From the NCBI GenBank assembly GCA_018399685.1, contig JAGYOK010000001.1, positions 62,001 through 126,000 on the forward strand: a DNA stretch of 64,000 bases, read 5' to 3'. This document shows, piece by piece, positions 54,724-61,801 of the stretch (position 1 is its first letter; each line of letters starts with the position of its first letter). The translations under genes and the position numbers were made by a program. This stretch comes from Alphaproteobacteria bacterium (lineage in GTDB: Bacteria; Pseudomonadota; Alphaproteobacteria; Micavibrionales; Micavibrionaceae). A model generated the notes under the pieces. That model was not told the origin of the DNA. It searched no databases and worked only from the letters and a program-made list of their open reading frames with translations.

Positions 54724-56406
54724 CTAGTTATCTATTGGGGCTAATGCAATGCAATCGGGAAGAAGAGCACAGGCATCTTTCGCAGCTGTTTCAGAATAGC
54801 CATCAAAGCGGGCGCGATAAATCCATCCTTGTTTGGTTTTAAGCGGAGCTACCCTGCTTTTTGCACTGCTTAGGGAATCGGGCAGCATGTTCAGTGTCTT
54901 GCTCAGAGCTTTTTCTGTCCTATTGCGGGAGGTGAATGCTCCAACCTGAATAGACCATTTTTCATTTATCGATCTCTTAGAAGCATCCGGTGATGGAGCT
55001 GACGGCTCAATATTGGCAATCTCTGTTGTTTCGTGGGAGCTTTCAAGAATAACCCCGCCCCGCTCGGCAAAGCCGCTGATAACAGAAGGGGAGGAAGATG
55101 AGGGGATGGCAGGAACGCTCGCAAGATCATCTTCATTCTTTTTGTTTGGTGTAGCTGAAATTTTTTCCTTACGGGAATTACGAAGTTGTGCTGAAATTGC
55201 AATCAACCCTGTTTCGATCCGGTTTTTCACGTTTATGTCGTAGTCACCTTCACCGATCATGCGGTTGAACATGGAATCTTTCTTTGAAGAATCAAGCATA
55301 TTCCACCGCGAGTCATGATCTTCGGCTGCAGCGTAATCTCGATCAGCATCAGAATTAGACCCTTCTTGTGGTGAGAGAGCCAGATCAGATGAAGTAAGAT
55401 CCGGTTCTGCGGATGCTTTTGAAGCGGTATCAGATACTGACAAGGAAGCCATTACAAGGTTATCATTATAATTTTGCTGCGGCTTTCTTCCTGGGACAGG
55501 AACTTCGCTGGCTAGAATATATACGCCCCCAACCTGATTGAACGCGCTATCTAATAATCGTTCCATATGCGTATCTCGTGAGCGACCGGTACGTCCTCCG
55601 AAGACAACGCCGATCAAACGGTGATCCTGACGAACGGCTGAAGCAATCAGATTAAACCCCGAGGCTTTGATGTAGCCCGTTTTCATGCCGTCCATTCCAT
55701 TATAGCTGCTCATTAATTTATTATGATTACGATAAGTTTTGCCATCATAAGAGAAGCTCCGAGTCGAGAAATAATGATAGTAATCCTTATACTCTGTTAG
55801 AAGGACACGCGCCAATATACTCATATCGTGGGCTGTGCTGATTTGTTTGGGGTCGTGCAGGCCAGAGGCATTTCTGAATAAGGTATTTCTCATACCCAGT
55901 GAACGCGCTTTTCTGGTCATCATGTGAGCAAACTCATCCTCTGTGCCGCCCAATTTTTCAGCGATGGTTACGGCGATGTCATTTGCTGACTTGGTTACCA
56001 GAATTAATATGGCATCCTCAACTTTAATAGTTGAACCAGCCGGAAGATTTAACTTGCTTGGAGGCATGCTTGCTGCATGTCTGGAGACATACATACGATT
56101 ATATAGTTTAAGGTTGCCCCGTTCAACTGCATCAAAAACCATAAGCAGAGTCATAAGCTTTGTTAGCGAAGCGGGGTGCAGTTTCTTGTGGGCATTGGAA
56201 TTATGTAATACTTGTCCGGTATCAGCATCTACAACATAAGCGGCATATTTATTTGCAATAATGTTTGATTCAACTCTTCTGGCATTACTTTTTATGGGAG
56301 CAAGCGTTAAACATACAAACAACAGACACAATAGTATGCGCCCAAAAAACTTTTGACCCTGAATCGGAACACGTGAGGTGGGGATGTGTTTGCGCTCTTC
56401 ACTCAT
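54724..56406 (-). CDS. D-alanyl-D-alanine carboxypeptidase with SPOR domain
   Basis: Penicillin-binding protein of the S11 family that removes the last D-Ala from peptidoglycan side chains. A membrane anchor or signal lies near residues 24-42. The active-site motifs are LHPASLTKLMTLL (SxxK), KSANDIA (SxN) and DGMKTGYIKASG (KTG). A long Ser/Asp-rich linker follows, then a C-terminal SPOR domain (SIQVGAFTSRNRTEKALS), which binds glycan strands stripped of stem peptides at the septum. At 560 residues it is longer than typical DacA. It is transcribed with the prepilin-like gene that follows. Confidence 0.92.
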   Translation of the reverse strand: MSEERKHIPTSRVPIQGQKFFGRILLCLLFVCLTLAPIKSNARRVESNIIANKYAAYVVDADTGQVLHNSNAHKKLHPASLTKLMTLLMVFDAVERGNLKLYNRMYVSRHAASMPPSKLNLPAGSTIKVEDAILILVTKSANDIAVTIAEKLGGTEDEFAHMMTRKARSLGMRNTLFRNASGLHDPKQISTAHDMSILARVLLTEYKDYYHYFSTRSFSYDGKTYRNHNKLMSSYNGMDGMKTGYIKASGFNLIASAVRQDHRLIGVVFGGRTGRSRDTHMERLLDSAFNQVGGVYILASEVPVPGRKPQQNYNDNLVMASLSVSDTASKASAEPDLTSSDLALSPQEGSNSDADRDYAAAEDHDSRWNMLDSSKKDSMFNRMIGEGDYDINVKNRIETGLIAISAQLRNSRKEKISATPNKKNEDDLASVPAIPSSSSPSVISGFAERGGVILESSHETTEIANIEPSAPSPDASKRSINEKWSIQVGAFTSRNRTEKALSKTLNMLPDSLSSAKSRVAPLKTKQGWIYRARFDGYSETAAKDACALLPDCIALAPIDN

Positions 56407-56545
56407 GAAATAGAATAAACCCAGATTAAAACGTAGAATATCTAAAATTGCTCAGGACATAGATCTCCCAAAAAACAAAGAAAAATTATATGCTATTTTT
56501 TGAAGAATGTCTATTTTTACACATAAAAATACTTTACATAAAATT

Positions 56546-56634
56546 TTGTGCACCGCACAAAAAAGGCCTTGACGAAAAGTTCTTTCAAGTATATTGTTTT
56601 TTTAATCGCACAAAAGGTGTTGTGCATCGCAAAA
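56546..56634. promoter_or_regulatory. PhaR-like operators in the phasin promoter
   Basis: A perfect palindrome TTGTGC-ACC-GCACAA at 56546-56560, and a near copy TTGTGC-ATC-GCAAAA at 56620-56634, with a further half-site GCACAA at 56608. They fit the TGC-N3-GCA core recognised by PhaR-type regulators of phasin genes in alphaproteobacteria. They flank a probable promoter, as expected for a repressor that is released by polyhydroxyalkanoate granules. Confidence 0.6.
56569..56597 (+). promoter_or_regulatory. Probable phasin promoter
   Basis: TTGACG at 56569-56574, followed by TATTGT after a 17-base spacer (or TATATT after 15). It lies between the two PhaR-like operators and about 110 bases before the phasin ATG. 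Confidence 0.5.
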
Positions 56635-56709
56635 CATTTTGTTAAAAGATTGCGTATAAGGATTTGAGGGAAGCCCCGTAAGATACCCATTTTAATTTAG
56701 GAGACCATT

Positions 56710-57087
56710 ATGAGCAAGACAAATAACCCATTGGATCAATTGATCAAAAACAGCACTGAGTTCAGCAGCCAGTATTCTGATGCCTGCACAAAATCTACAT
56801 CAATATTGATGAAGGGACTTGAAAACATCGTTGAAACAGCAACAACGCTGATTCAGAGCTCAACCGAGAAGCAAACAAAGTTTGTTAAACAGGTAATGTC
56901 CAGCAAAGACATTAACGAAATCACTGATATTCAAGGAAAAATGTTTCAGGAGAATCTTGATGACCTTCTTTCAGGTCTGACAAAAATCTCTGAGATGAGC
57001 ATCAAAGTTCTTTCAGACAGCTCTGAGCCATTAAACGTGGAACTTAACAAGGCAGTCAAAAAAGCCACAAGCTCACTAGCGGCTTAA
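56710..57087 (+). CDS. Phasin family protein
   Basis: A 125-residue, all-helical protein without signal peptide, with a heptad-like pattern of Ser, Thr, Lys and small hydrophobic residues (EFSSQYSDACTKSTSILMKG, then FVKQVMSSKDINEITDIQGKM). This is the phasin pattern: amphipathic helices that coat polyhydroxyalkanoate granules. GGAG precedes the ATG at 5-7 bases. PhaR-like operators upstream and a strong terminator downstream suggest a highly expressed, regulated, single-gene unit. No PHA synthase gene was seen in the window. Confidence 0.85.
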   Translation: MSKTNNPLDQLIKNSTEFSSQYSDACTKSTSILMKGLENIVETATTLIQSSTEKQTKFVKQVMSSKDINEITDIQGKMFQENLDDLLSGLTKISEMSIKVLSDSSEPLNVELNKAVKKATSSLAA

Positions 57088-57120
57088 GTCTAAATTAAAG
57101 ACTGCTAATAAGCTTTTTAT

Positions 57121-57165
57121 AAGAACCCCTTGTAGCCCTGAGTGCAGCAAGGGGTTCTTGTTTAT
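57121..57165 (+). terminator. Strong Rho-independent terminator after the phasin gene
   Basis: A 12-bp perfect inverted repeat (AAGAACCCCTTG / CAAGGGGTTCTT) at 57121-57132 and 57148-57159, followed by a T-rich tract. Confidence 0.85.
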
Positions 57166-57453
57166 TGTATTTATAAATGTTTTTTATTTAATACATTAAG
57201 ATTATTTTTATAAGTCGGCAGAGTTTCATATGATTCGTTTTTTGAGTGCAGCATTTTTCTCTTGAAGATTGTTTAATCATATAAAAACACGAGTGTATGT
57301 AAAAATAAATTTTTTTATTTTTTTAAAGATTATTAAATTTACCGACATCTGCTTTTAATGAGTTCTATGTGATATTACATTTGTAACCCAAATTATAATA
57401 TTATCGAATAAGAACATAATAAAAACCAAGAATGGAAGAGTTTTCAGGTGAAC
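57166..57453. other. AT-rich gap before mtnC, no gene seen
   Basis: A very AT-rich stretch of about 290 bases. No ORF with support on either strand was found; the minus-strand ORF 57355-57888 of the track is a shadow of mtnC. It probably carries the mtnC promoter, but no clear -35/-10 pair stands out. Confidence 0.4.
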
Positions 57454-58161
57454 ATGGCCAGAGATTTGTATACTAACGTTAAAGCTATTGTAACTGATAT
57501 CGAAGGGACAATAACACCTCCTGCATTTATTAAAGAGGTGCTTTCGCGATATGTAAGTGAAAAAATTCCAGATTATATTTGGGATTATGAATCCGACATT
57601 TCCCGCCATCTTGATACTGTACGCGAACAGGAAAAAAATTTCGATCTTACAACCGAAGAAATTATTGAAGTATTGCTGCGCTATCTTGATGAAAGGAAGA
57701 AAAATAACCCTTTGCAAGCTCTTTATACCCTGATTGTTGCAGAGGGATATCAAGCCAAAAAAATACAATCGCTGGTATATGAAGATGCGTTGCACGCTTT
57801 CAGGCGGTGGCGCGAGCATGGGATTCTCGTCTATATATATTCTACGTTGAGCGTGCAGGAGCAGCGACTTTTTCTGACCAATACACAAGCCGGTGACATA
57901 ACAGACAGCTTTAATGGTTTGTTTGATACTCAGTCAGGAGAAAAGAGGCAAACACAGAGCTATGATAAAATTGCGGTGTCACTTGGGTTGCCAAGTCCGG
58001 ATATTTTGTTTCTTACGGACAATATCGAAGATGCTGTAACAGCATCCAACTCAGGGATGAAGGTTATTGTTCTTGATCGTCAGGCCTGTCTAGTGAATGC
58101 TTATGGATGCCGGATTGAGCATGACTTTGATAACATTTTGCCAGAAACGGTCTCTGCATAA
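57454..58161 (+). CDS. mtnC: Acireductone synthase (enolase-phosphatase E1)-like
   Basis: HAD-superfamily enzyme of the methionine salvage pathway, which enolises and dephosphorylates 2,3-diketo-5-methylthiopentyl-1-phosphate. Motif I is IVTDIEGTITP with the nucleophilic Asp. The C-terminal half has GDITDSFNGLFDTQSGEKRQTQSYDKIA (Lys motif) and ILFLTDNIEDAVTA. Motif II reads YSTLSVQEQ, where the family usually has SSGS, so activity is likely but not certain. ATG 57454 is chosen over the GTG at 57448 of the track because AGG lies 5 bases before it and the family starts close to this point. No other methionine salvage gene is near. It precedes the rplK leader. Confidence 0.82.
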   Translation: MARDLYTNVKAIVTDIEGTITPPAFIKEVLSRYVSEKIPDYIWDYESDISRHLDTVREQEKNFDLTTEEIIEVLLRYLDERKKNNPLQALYTLIVAEGYQAKKIQSLVYEDALHAFRRWREHGILVYIYSTLSVQEQRLFLTNTQAGDITDSFNGLFDTQSGEKRQTQSYDKIAVSLGLPSPDILFLTDNIEDAVTASNSGMKVIVLDRQACLVNAYGCRIEHDFDNILPETVSA

Positions 58162-58299
58162 TTGATTAGCCTTATTTATCGAGACTTATTTATCGAGATT
58201 TATCAGACTGTTTCCAATGCCGGAGCGGAATAGATGCTTTTTTCTTGATTTATCTTTCTGCATTGTCTATTGTCCCGCCACATTGTGGGAGGTTGTCAT

Positions 58300-58350
58300 A
58301 TGAAAAGTTCCATGTATGAGCCTGACCACAAAACTCCTAAACGCTATTGA
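58300..58350 (+). CDS. 16-codon leader ORF before rplK
   Basis: A small ORF from ATG 58300 to TGA 58350, below the track's length limit. GGGAGG lies 7 bases before its ATG, an excellent ribosome binding site which also falls in a partial CCGCCAC / GTGGGAGG hairpin. The peptide begins [10 protein letters not shown] and ends KRY, and its stop is directly followed by the AAAGGAG of rplK. It may couple translation or act as a leader peptide. This is inferred from position only. Confidence 0.35.
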   Translation: MKSSMYEPDHKTPKRY

Positions 58351-58364
58351 AAAGGAGAAACACA

Positions 58365-58799
58365 ATGGCAAAAGTAAAGAAAGTATCAGGTTACATTAAC
58401 CTGACAATTACGGGTGGCGCTGCCAACCCTTCCCCGCCAGTTGGTCCTGCTTTGGGTCAGCACGGCGTTAATATCATGGAATTCTGTAAGGCATTCAACG
58501 CTAAAACAGAAGACAGCAAAGGTATTCCTACACCTGTAGTTATCACCGTTTACGAAGACCGTTCCTTCACATTTATTACAAAGACACCTCCTGCAAGCTA
58601 TTTCTTGAAACAAGCTGCAAAGGTTAAAAGTGGAGCAAAAACTCCTAGCCGTGAAATAGTCGGTCAGGTGCGCAGGTCACAAGTCAAGGAAATAGCTGAA
58701 AAGAAAATGCCTGACTTGAATGCAAACGACATTGACGCAGCAATGAAAATTATCGAAGGCTCGGCTCGTTCCATGGGCATCGAAGTTGTGGAGGGTTAG
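58365..58799 (+). CDS. rplK: 50S ribosomal protein L11
   Basis: Protein of the GTPase-associated centre on 23S rRNA, 144 residues. The N-terminal domain includes [36 protein letters not shown], and the C-terminal RNA-binding domain includes [17 protein letters not shown] and the final [12 protein letters not shown]. The ORF track start (58347) is wrong; ATG 58365 has AAAGGAG 6 bases before it. nusG and secE, which usually precede this gene, are not present. It is followed by rplA after four bases. Confidence 0.97.
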   Translation: MAKVKKVSGYINLTITGGAANPSPPVGPALGQHGVNIMEFCKAFNAKTEDSKGIPTPVVITVYEDRSFTFITKTPPASYFLKQAAKVKSGAKTPSREIVGQVRRSQVKEIAEKKMPDLNANDIDAAMKIIEGSARSMGIEVVEG

Positions 58800-58803
58800 A
58801 ACT

Positions 58804-59505
58804 ATGGCTTATAAAAGTAAAAAGATAAAAAGCTTCGCAGAAAAAGTAGACCGCATGAAGGCCTATGATTTGAAAGAGGCGATTGCACTCCTTAAAGAAT
58901 GTTCTAAAGAGCGTAAATTCGACGAGACTATTGAAATTGCAATGAACCTCGGCGTTGACACCAAGCACGCGGATCAGCAGGTTCGCGGTATGGTATCATT
59001 GCCAAATGGGACAGGCGCAACGATTCGTGTGGCTGTTTTTGCTAAAGACGATAAAGCAAAAGAAGCAAAAGCTGCTGGCGCTGATATTGTTGGTGGAGAA
59101 GATCTTCTGGAAAAAATTCAGGGAGGCTTCCTTGATTTCGATCGTTGTATTGCTACACCGGATATGATGGCGCTGGTCGGTCGTGTTGCCAAGATATTGG
59201 GGCCAAAAGGTCTTATGCCCAACCCAAAGCTTGGCACAGTTACACCAAATATTGAAAAGGCTGTTAAAGATGCCAAAGGCGGAGCGATAGAGTTCCGTGC
59301 CGAAAAAGCCGGTATTATCCACGCACGCGTTGGTAAGGTATCTTTCGCTGATAAAAAACTGGCTGAAAATGTTGCAGCATTTGTTGAAGCGATCAAAAAG
59401 GCCAAACCAGCCGGAGCAAAAGGTACTTATATTGAAAAAGTTTCTTTGACGTCCTCCATGGGGCCCGGTTTGAAAATAGATCTTGAGACTATTGAAGCAG
59501 CATAA
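58804..59505 (+). CDS. rplA: 50S ribosomal protein L1
   Basis: Protein of the L1 stalk, which moves deacylated tRNA out of the E site; it also binds its own operon mRNA in many bacteria. Family motifs are [21 protein letters not shown] and [21 protein letters not shown]. The start ATG 58804 lies four bases after the rplK stop, with a GGAGG sequence at the end of rplK. The track start (58786) is upstream and unlikely. The protein has 233 residues. A terminator follows the gene. Confidence 0.97.
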   Translation: MAYKSKKIKSFAEKVDRMKAYDLKEAIALLKECSKERKFDETIEIAMNLGVDTKHADQQVRGMVSLPNGTGATIRVAVFAKDDKAKEAKAAGADIVGGEDLLEKIQGGFLDFDRCIATPDMMALVGRVAKILGPKGLMPNPKLGTVTPNIEKAVKDAKGGAIEFRAEKAGIIHARVGKVSFADKKLAENVAAFVEAIKKAKPAGAKGTYIEKVSLTSSMGPGLKIDLETIEAA

Positions 59506-59527
59506 TTAAATAGGACTTTATAATTAC

Positions 59528-59562
59528 AAAAGGCGCCTTGGAATTACCGGGCGCCTTTTTAT
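59528..59562 (+). terminator. Rho-independent terminator after rplA
   Basis: Stem AAAGGCGCC (59529-59537) and GGCGCCTTT (59550-59558), followed by TTTTT. It separates rplKA from rplJL-rpoB, unlike the continuous unit found in many bacteria, and may also end the opposite-strand gene. Confidence 0.8.
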
Positions 59563-59582
59563 TGGATACTAATATTTATCTC

Positions 59583-60131
59583 TTAATCAAAATTGTTTTC
59601 TAAAGGATCAGGGATTTTAGAAAAGTTTCTTTCCAGCGACCAGGAGCGCTGTGCTCTCATCAAATTTTCAGACGAAATTCCAGCATTATTATAGGCGTAA
59701 TGTGGATTTGTTGGCCTCAATTGATCAGAAAGGAGGCTAGCAAAGAGATGAACAGGAGTACAGTCGTCCCCTTCGAAATGTTCCAGATCCCACTGTGAAC
59801 TACACGATAGGCGGGTAACAAATAGATCTTCTTTATCAACTTGTTGAGGACGAAGGGCAGTCCCTTTAACTAAAGCATCTTTACAGTACTGTCCGATAAC
59901 GTCCTTAAGGATTTCTTTTTTCAGGCCTCTAATACTATCCAAAAATTCTTGAACATCAGGATCATCAAACAATGCTAGCATTATAGTTTCACTAGGTATT
60001 TGCCCTTCGGAACAATTTAGACTCATCTCTTCACGATACACAGCGATTATGTCTTCAGCTTTTTCAAGAACACCTTTGGATTTGTCAGTTTTCGTGCTTT
60101 GAGAAGCTCCCCCATTAAAAGTAATATCCAT
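59583..60131 (-). CDS. Hypothetical protein with Clp-N-like repeats
   Basis: A 182-residue soluble protein that is not recognised with certainty. Two segments resemble the paired repeats of the Clp N-domain: PSETIMLALFDDPDVQEFLDS (about 46-66) and CTPVHLFASLLSDQLRP, which ends in a GISSENLMRAQ stretch (about 124-155). This is the peptide- and adaptor-binding part of ClpA/ClpB. No ATPase domain is present. It is encoded on the opposite strand between rplA and rplJ, an unusual place. Codon use looks similar to the rest. The Clp-N resemblance is visual, not computed. Confidence 0.55.
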   Translation of the reverse strand: MDITFNGGASQSTKTDKSKGVLEKAEDIIAVYREEMSLNCSEGQIPSETIMLALFDDPDVQEFLDSIRGLKKEILKDVIGQYCKDALVKGTALRPQQVDKEDLFVTRLSCSSQWDLEHFEGDDCTPVHLFASLLSDQLRPTNPHYAYNNAGISSENLMRAQRSWSLERNFSKIPDPLENNFD

Positions 60132-60273
60132 ATAAAACCACCTATAACATTAATAATTTTTATAACCCAGCAAAGGATACAATATTTCAGGAACATTAGA
60201 CAATAAAATTCACAAACGTAGTTGGTTTAATAGTGGTTAAACGTAGATAGACAAAGATTTTTGAAACTTTTCC

Positions 60274-60300
60274 TTGACGAGACAAATGTAAGTGTATAGA
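60274..60300 (+). promoter_or_regulatory. Probable rplJ promoter
   Basis: TTGACG at 60274-60279 and TATAGA at 60295-60300 with a 15-base spacer. It would give a leader of about 180 bases before rplJ. Confidence 0.45.
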
Positions 60301-60435
60301 AACGGCTCGTTGAATATATCTGTCTGAGACTGCAGGCGCCCTTAGATATTAGGGTTAAGTCCTGTATAGATGGGAAATTACAAGGTTCACTTGTTACTGT
60401 TTTTGTGAGAGCTTGTCGTTTTTTGTTTCGGATGG

Positions 60436-60463
60436 GTGGCTTTATTAGAGCCACTTTTTTATT
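60436..60463 (+). terminator. Attenuator-like hairpin before rplJ
   Basis: Stem GTGGCT (60436-60441) and AGCCAC (60449-60454), a 7-base loop and six T residues followed by ATT, about 27 bases before the rplJ start. As an intrinsic terminator inside the leader it could serve L10-dependent attenuation. Confidence 0.6.
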
Positions 60464-60489
60464 GGATTATTAAATTAGGAGTAAGACCC

Positions 60490-61005
60490 ATGGGCATGAG
60501 CCGGGCACAAAAAGAAGCAGAAGTTCAGGCATTAAATGAACGCTTCACGAAGGATGAGTTGGTTGTGATAACGCATTACTCTGGACTCACCGTTTCCGAG
60601 ATATCTGATCTTCGTACGCAATTACGTGAGCAGGGAGCAACTTTTAAAGTAACCAAAAACTCACTTACAAAATTAGCGCTTAAAGGCACAAAATTTGAAG
60701 GCCTGAGCGATATGTTTGCCGGTCCTACAGGTGTGGCTACATCACAGGATCCTGTTGCGGCTGCAAAAGTGGCGCATAAATTCGCTAAAGATAATGGTAA
60801 ACTTATTATCGTTGGTGGTGCGTTAGGTGAAATGGTTCTGGATGCGAAGGGCATTGAAGCGATCGCTAAACTGCCTTCTCTTGATGAGCTTCGCTCTAAA
60901 CTGGTTGGCTTGCTACAAGCGCCAGCTACGAAATTGGCGGTATTGCTTCAAACTCCGGCACGCAATCTTGTCGGTGTTACCGAAGCTTACGGCGAAAAAG
61001 GTTAA
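60490..61005 (+). CDS. rplJ: 50S ribosomal protein L10
   Basis: Base of the L7/L12 stalk, binding 23S rRNA and several copies of L12; in many bacteria the L10-L12 complex represses its own mRNA. The N-terminus MGMSRAQKEAEVQALNERF and the motif THYSGLTVSEISDLRTQLR are characteristic, and KVTKNSLTKLALKGT is the RNA-binding part. ATG 60490 has TAGGAG 8 bases before it. The protein has 171 residues. The track start (60436) lies inside the hairpin and is wrong. rplL follows. Confidence 0.96.
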   Translation: MGMSRAQKEAEVQALNERFTKDELVVITHYSGLTVSEISDLRTQLREQGATFKVTKNSLTKLALKGTKFEGLSDMFAGPTGVATSQDPVAAAKVAHKFAKDNGKLIIVGGALGEMVLDAKGIEAIAKLPSLDELRSKLVGLLQAPATKLAVLLQTPARNLVGVTEAYGEKG

Positions 61006-61063
61006 TTAAATAAAGTTTTAACAGCAAAATTATTAAAAATTTTTAGGAAAAGGAGATATTATA

Positions 61064-61435
61064 ATGGCTGCTAATTTGGAAAAAATTGTTGAACAACTAT
61101 CTGAACTAAGCGTTCTTGAGGCTGCTGAGCTTTCAAAGCTTCTGGAAGAAAAGTGGGGCGTGACTGCCGCTGCCGCTGCTGCACCTGTTGCTGTTGCTGC
61201 TGTTGCCGATGCTGCTGAAGAAAAGGATGAATTCGATGTTATCCTTGAAGCTGCTGGCGGTAACAAAATCGCAGTGATTAAAGAAGTTCGTGCGATAACA
61301 GGCCTTGGCTTGAAAGAAGCTAAAGATCTTGTTGAAGCTGGTGGCAAAGCCGTTAAAGAAGGCGCGCCAAAAGCAGAAGCTGAAGAAATTAAAGGCAAAC
61401 TTGAAGCCGCTGGTGCTACAGTTGCCCTTAAATAA
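61064..61435 (+). CDS. rplL: 50S ribosomal protein L7/L12
   Basis: Stalk protein that recruits translation factors, 123 residues. The N-terminal dimerisation helix ([27 protein letters not shown]), an Ala/Val-rich hinge, and the C-terminal factor-binding domain ([24 protein letters not shown]) are all present. AAAAGGAGATATTATA lies before the ATG, an excellent ribosome binding site. It is followed by a terminator, which probably passes part of the transcripts on to rpoB. Confidence 0.97.
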   Translation: MAANLEKIVEQLSELSVLEAAELSKLLEEKWGVTAAAAAAPVAVAAVADAAEEKDEFDVILEAAGGNKIAVIKEVRAITGLGLKEAKDLVEAGGKAVKEGAPKAEAEEIKGKLEAAGATVALK

Positions 61436-61457
61436 CTTTAAACTTATATAAGTTTTT

Positions 61458-61506
61458 GCATTTCCCGCCGGGTTTTATACTAAAATAGCGGGGAATGCTT
61501 TTTTGC
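61458..61506 (+). terminator. Hairpin terminator or attenuator between rplL and rpoB
   Basis: Stem GCATTTCCCGC (61458-61468) and GCGGGGAATGC (61488-61498), with a single mismatch, followed by TTTTTT. This matches the partial terminator known between rplL and rpoB in E. coli in position, but it is not proven to be partial here. Confidence 0.75.
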
Positions 61507-61801
61507 TTGTTGAGCCAGATTTAGGTTGACAATAAAGCAAGGGTAGGCCATATAGCTAACAAAGTTTTTCGGGATAGACGTGACATCGGTATTTATACGG
61601 CCCTTGTTAAAGGACAAAACATTATAAAATTAATAAATCACTTTGGCATTTAAACAAAAACAGAATGCTAAAAAGTGGTTTCTTTTGCGTGTTATAAACC
61701 CATAGTTTTACTTGCGGGTATTATTTAAGACAGGCAATCAGACATATGTATAAAAGATACATATATAAAATAAGACATATATAAAGAAGGTAGGATCAAT
61801 T
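61505..61801 (+). promoter_or_regulatory. rpoB leader with possible promoter
   Basis: About 300 bases without a gene. TTGACA at 61526-61531 is followed after 17 bases by CATATA (61549) with TATAGC overlapping. This could be a separate rpoB promoter, so that RNA polymerase genes are partly uncoupled from the stalk genes. A short ACATATATAA repeat lies just before the ribosome binding site. Confidence 0.4.

Larger units (their letters stand above)
60132..60489. other. Leader region of rplJ-rplL (promoter, possible attenuator)
   Basis: About 360 bases without a gene. It holds a probable promoter near 60274, a stretch of about 130 bases that could fold as an L10-binding leader, and a hairpin with a T-run near 60436. 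No ORF with support was found; the minus-strand track ORF 60227-60454 runs through this leader and is not accepted. Confidence 0.5.

Noticed and set aside
57355-57888. 177-codon minus-strand ORF
   Set aside because: Antisense to mtnC; hydrophobic Phe/Ile-rich translation typical of a shadow of AT-rich coding sequence.
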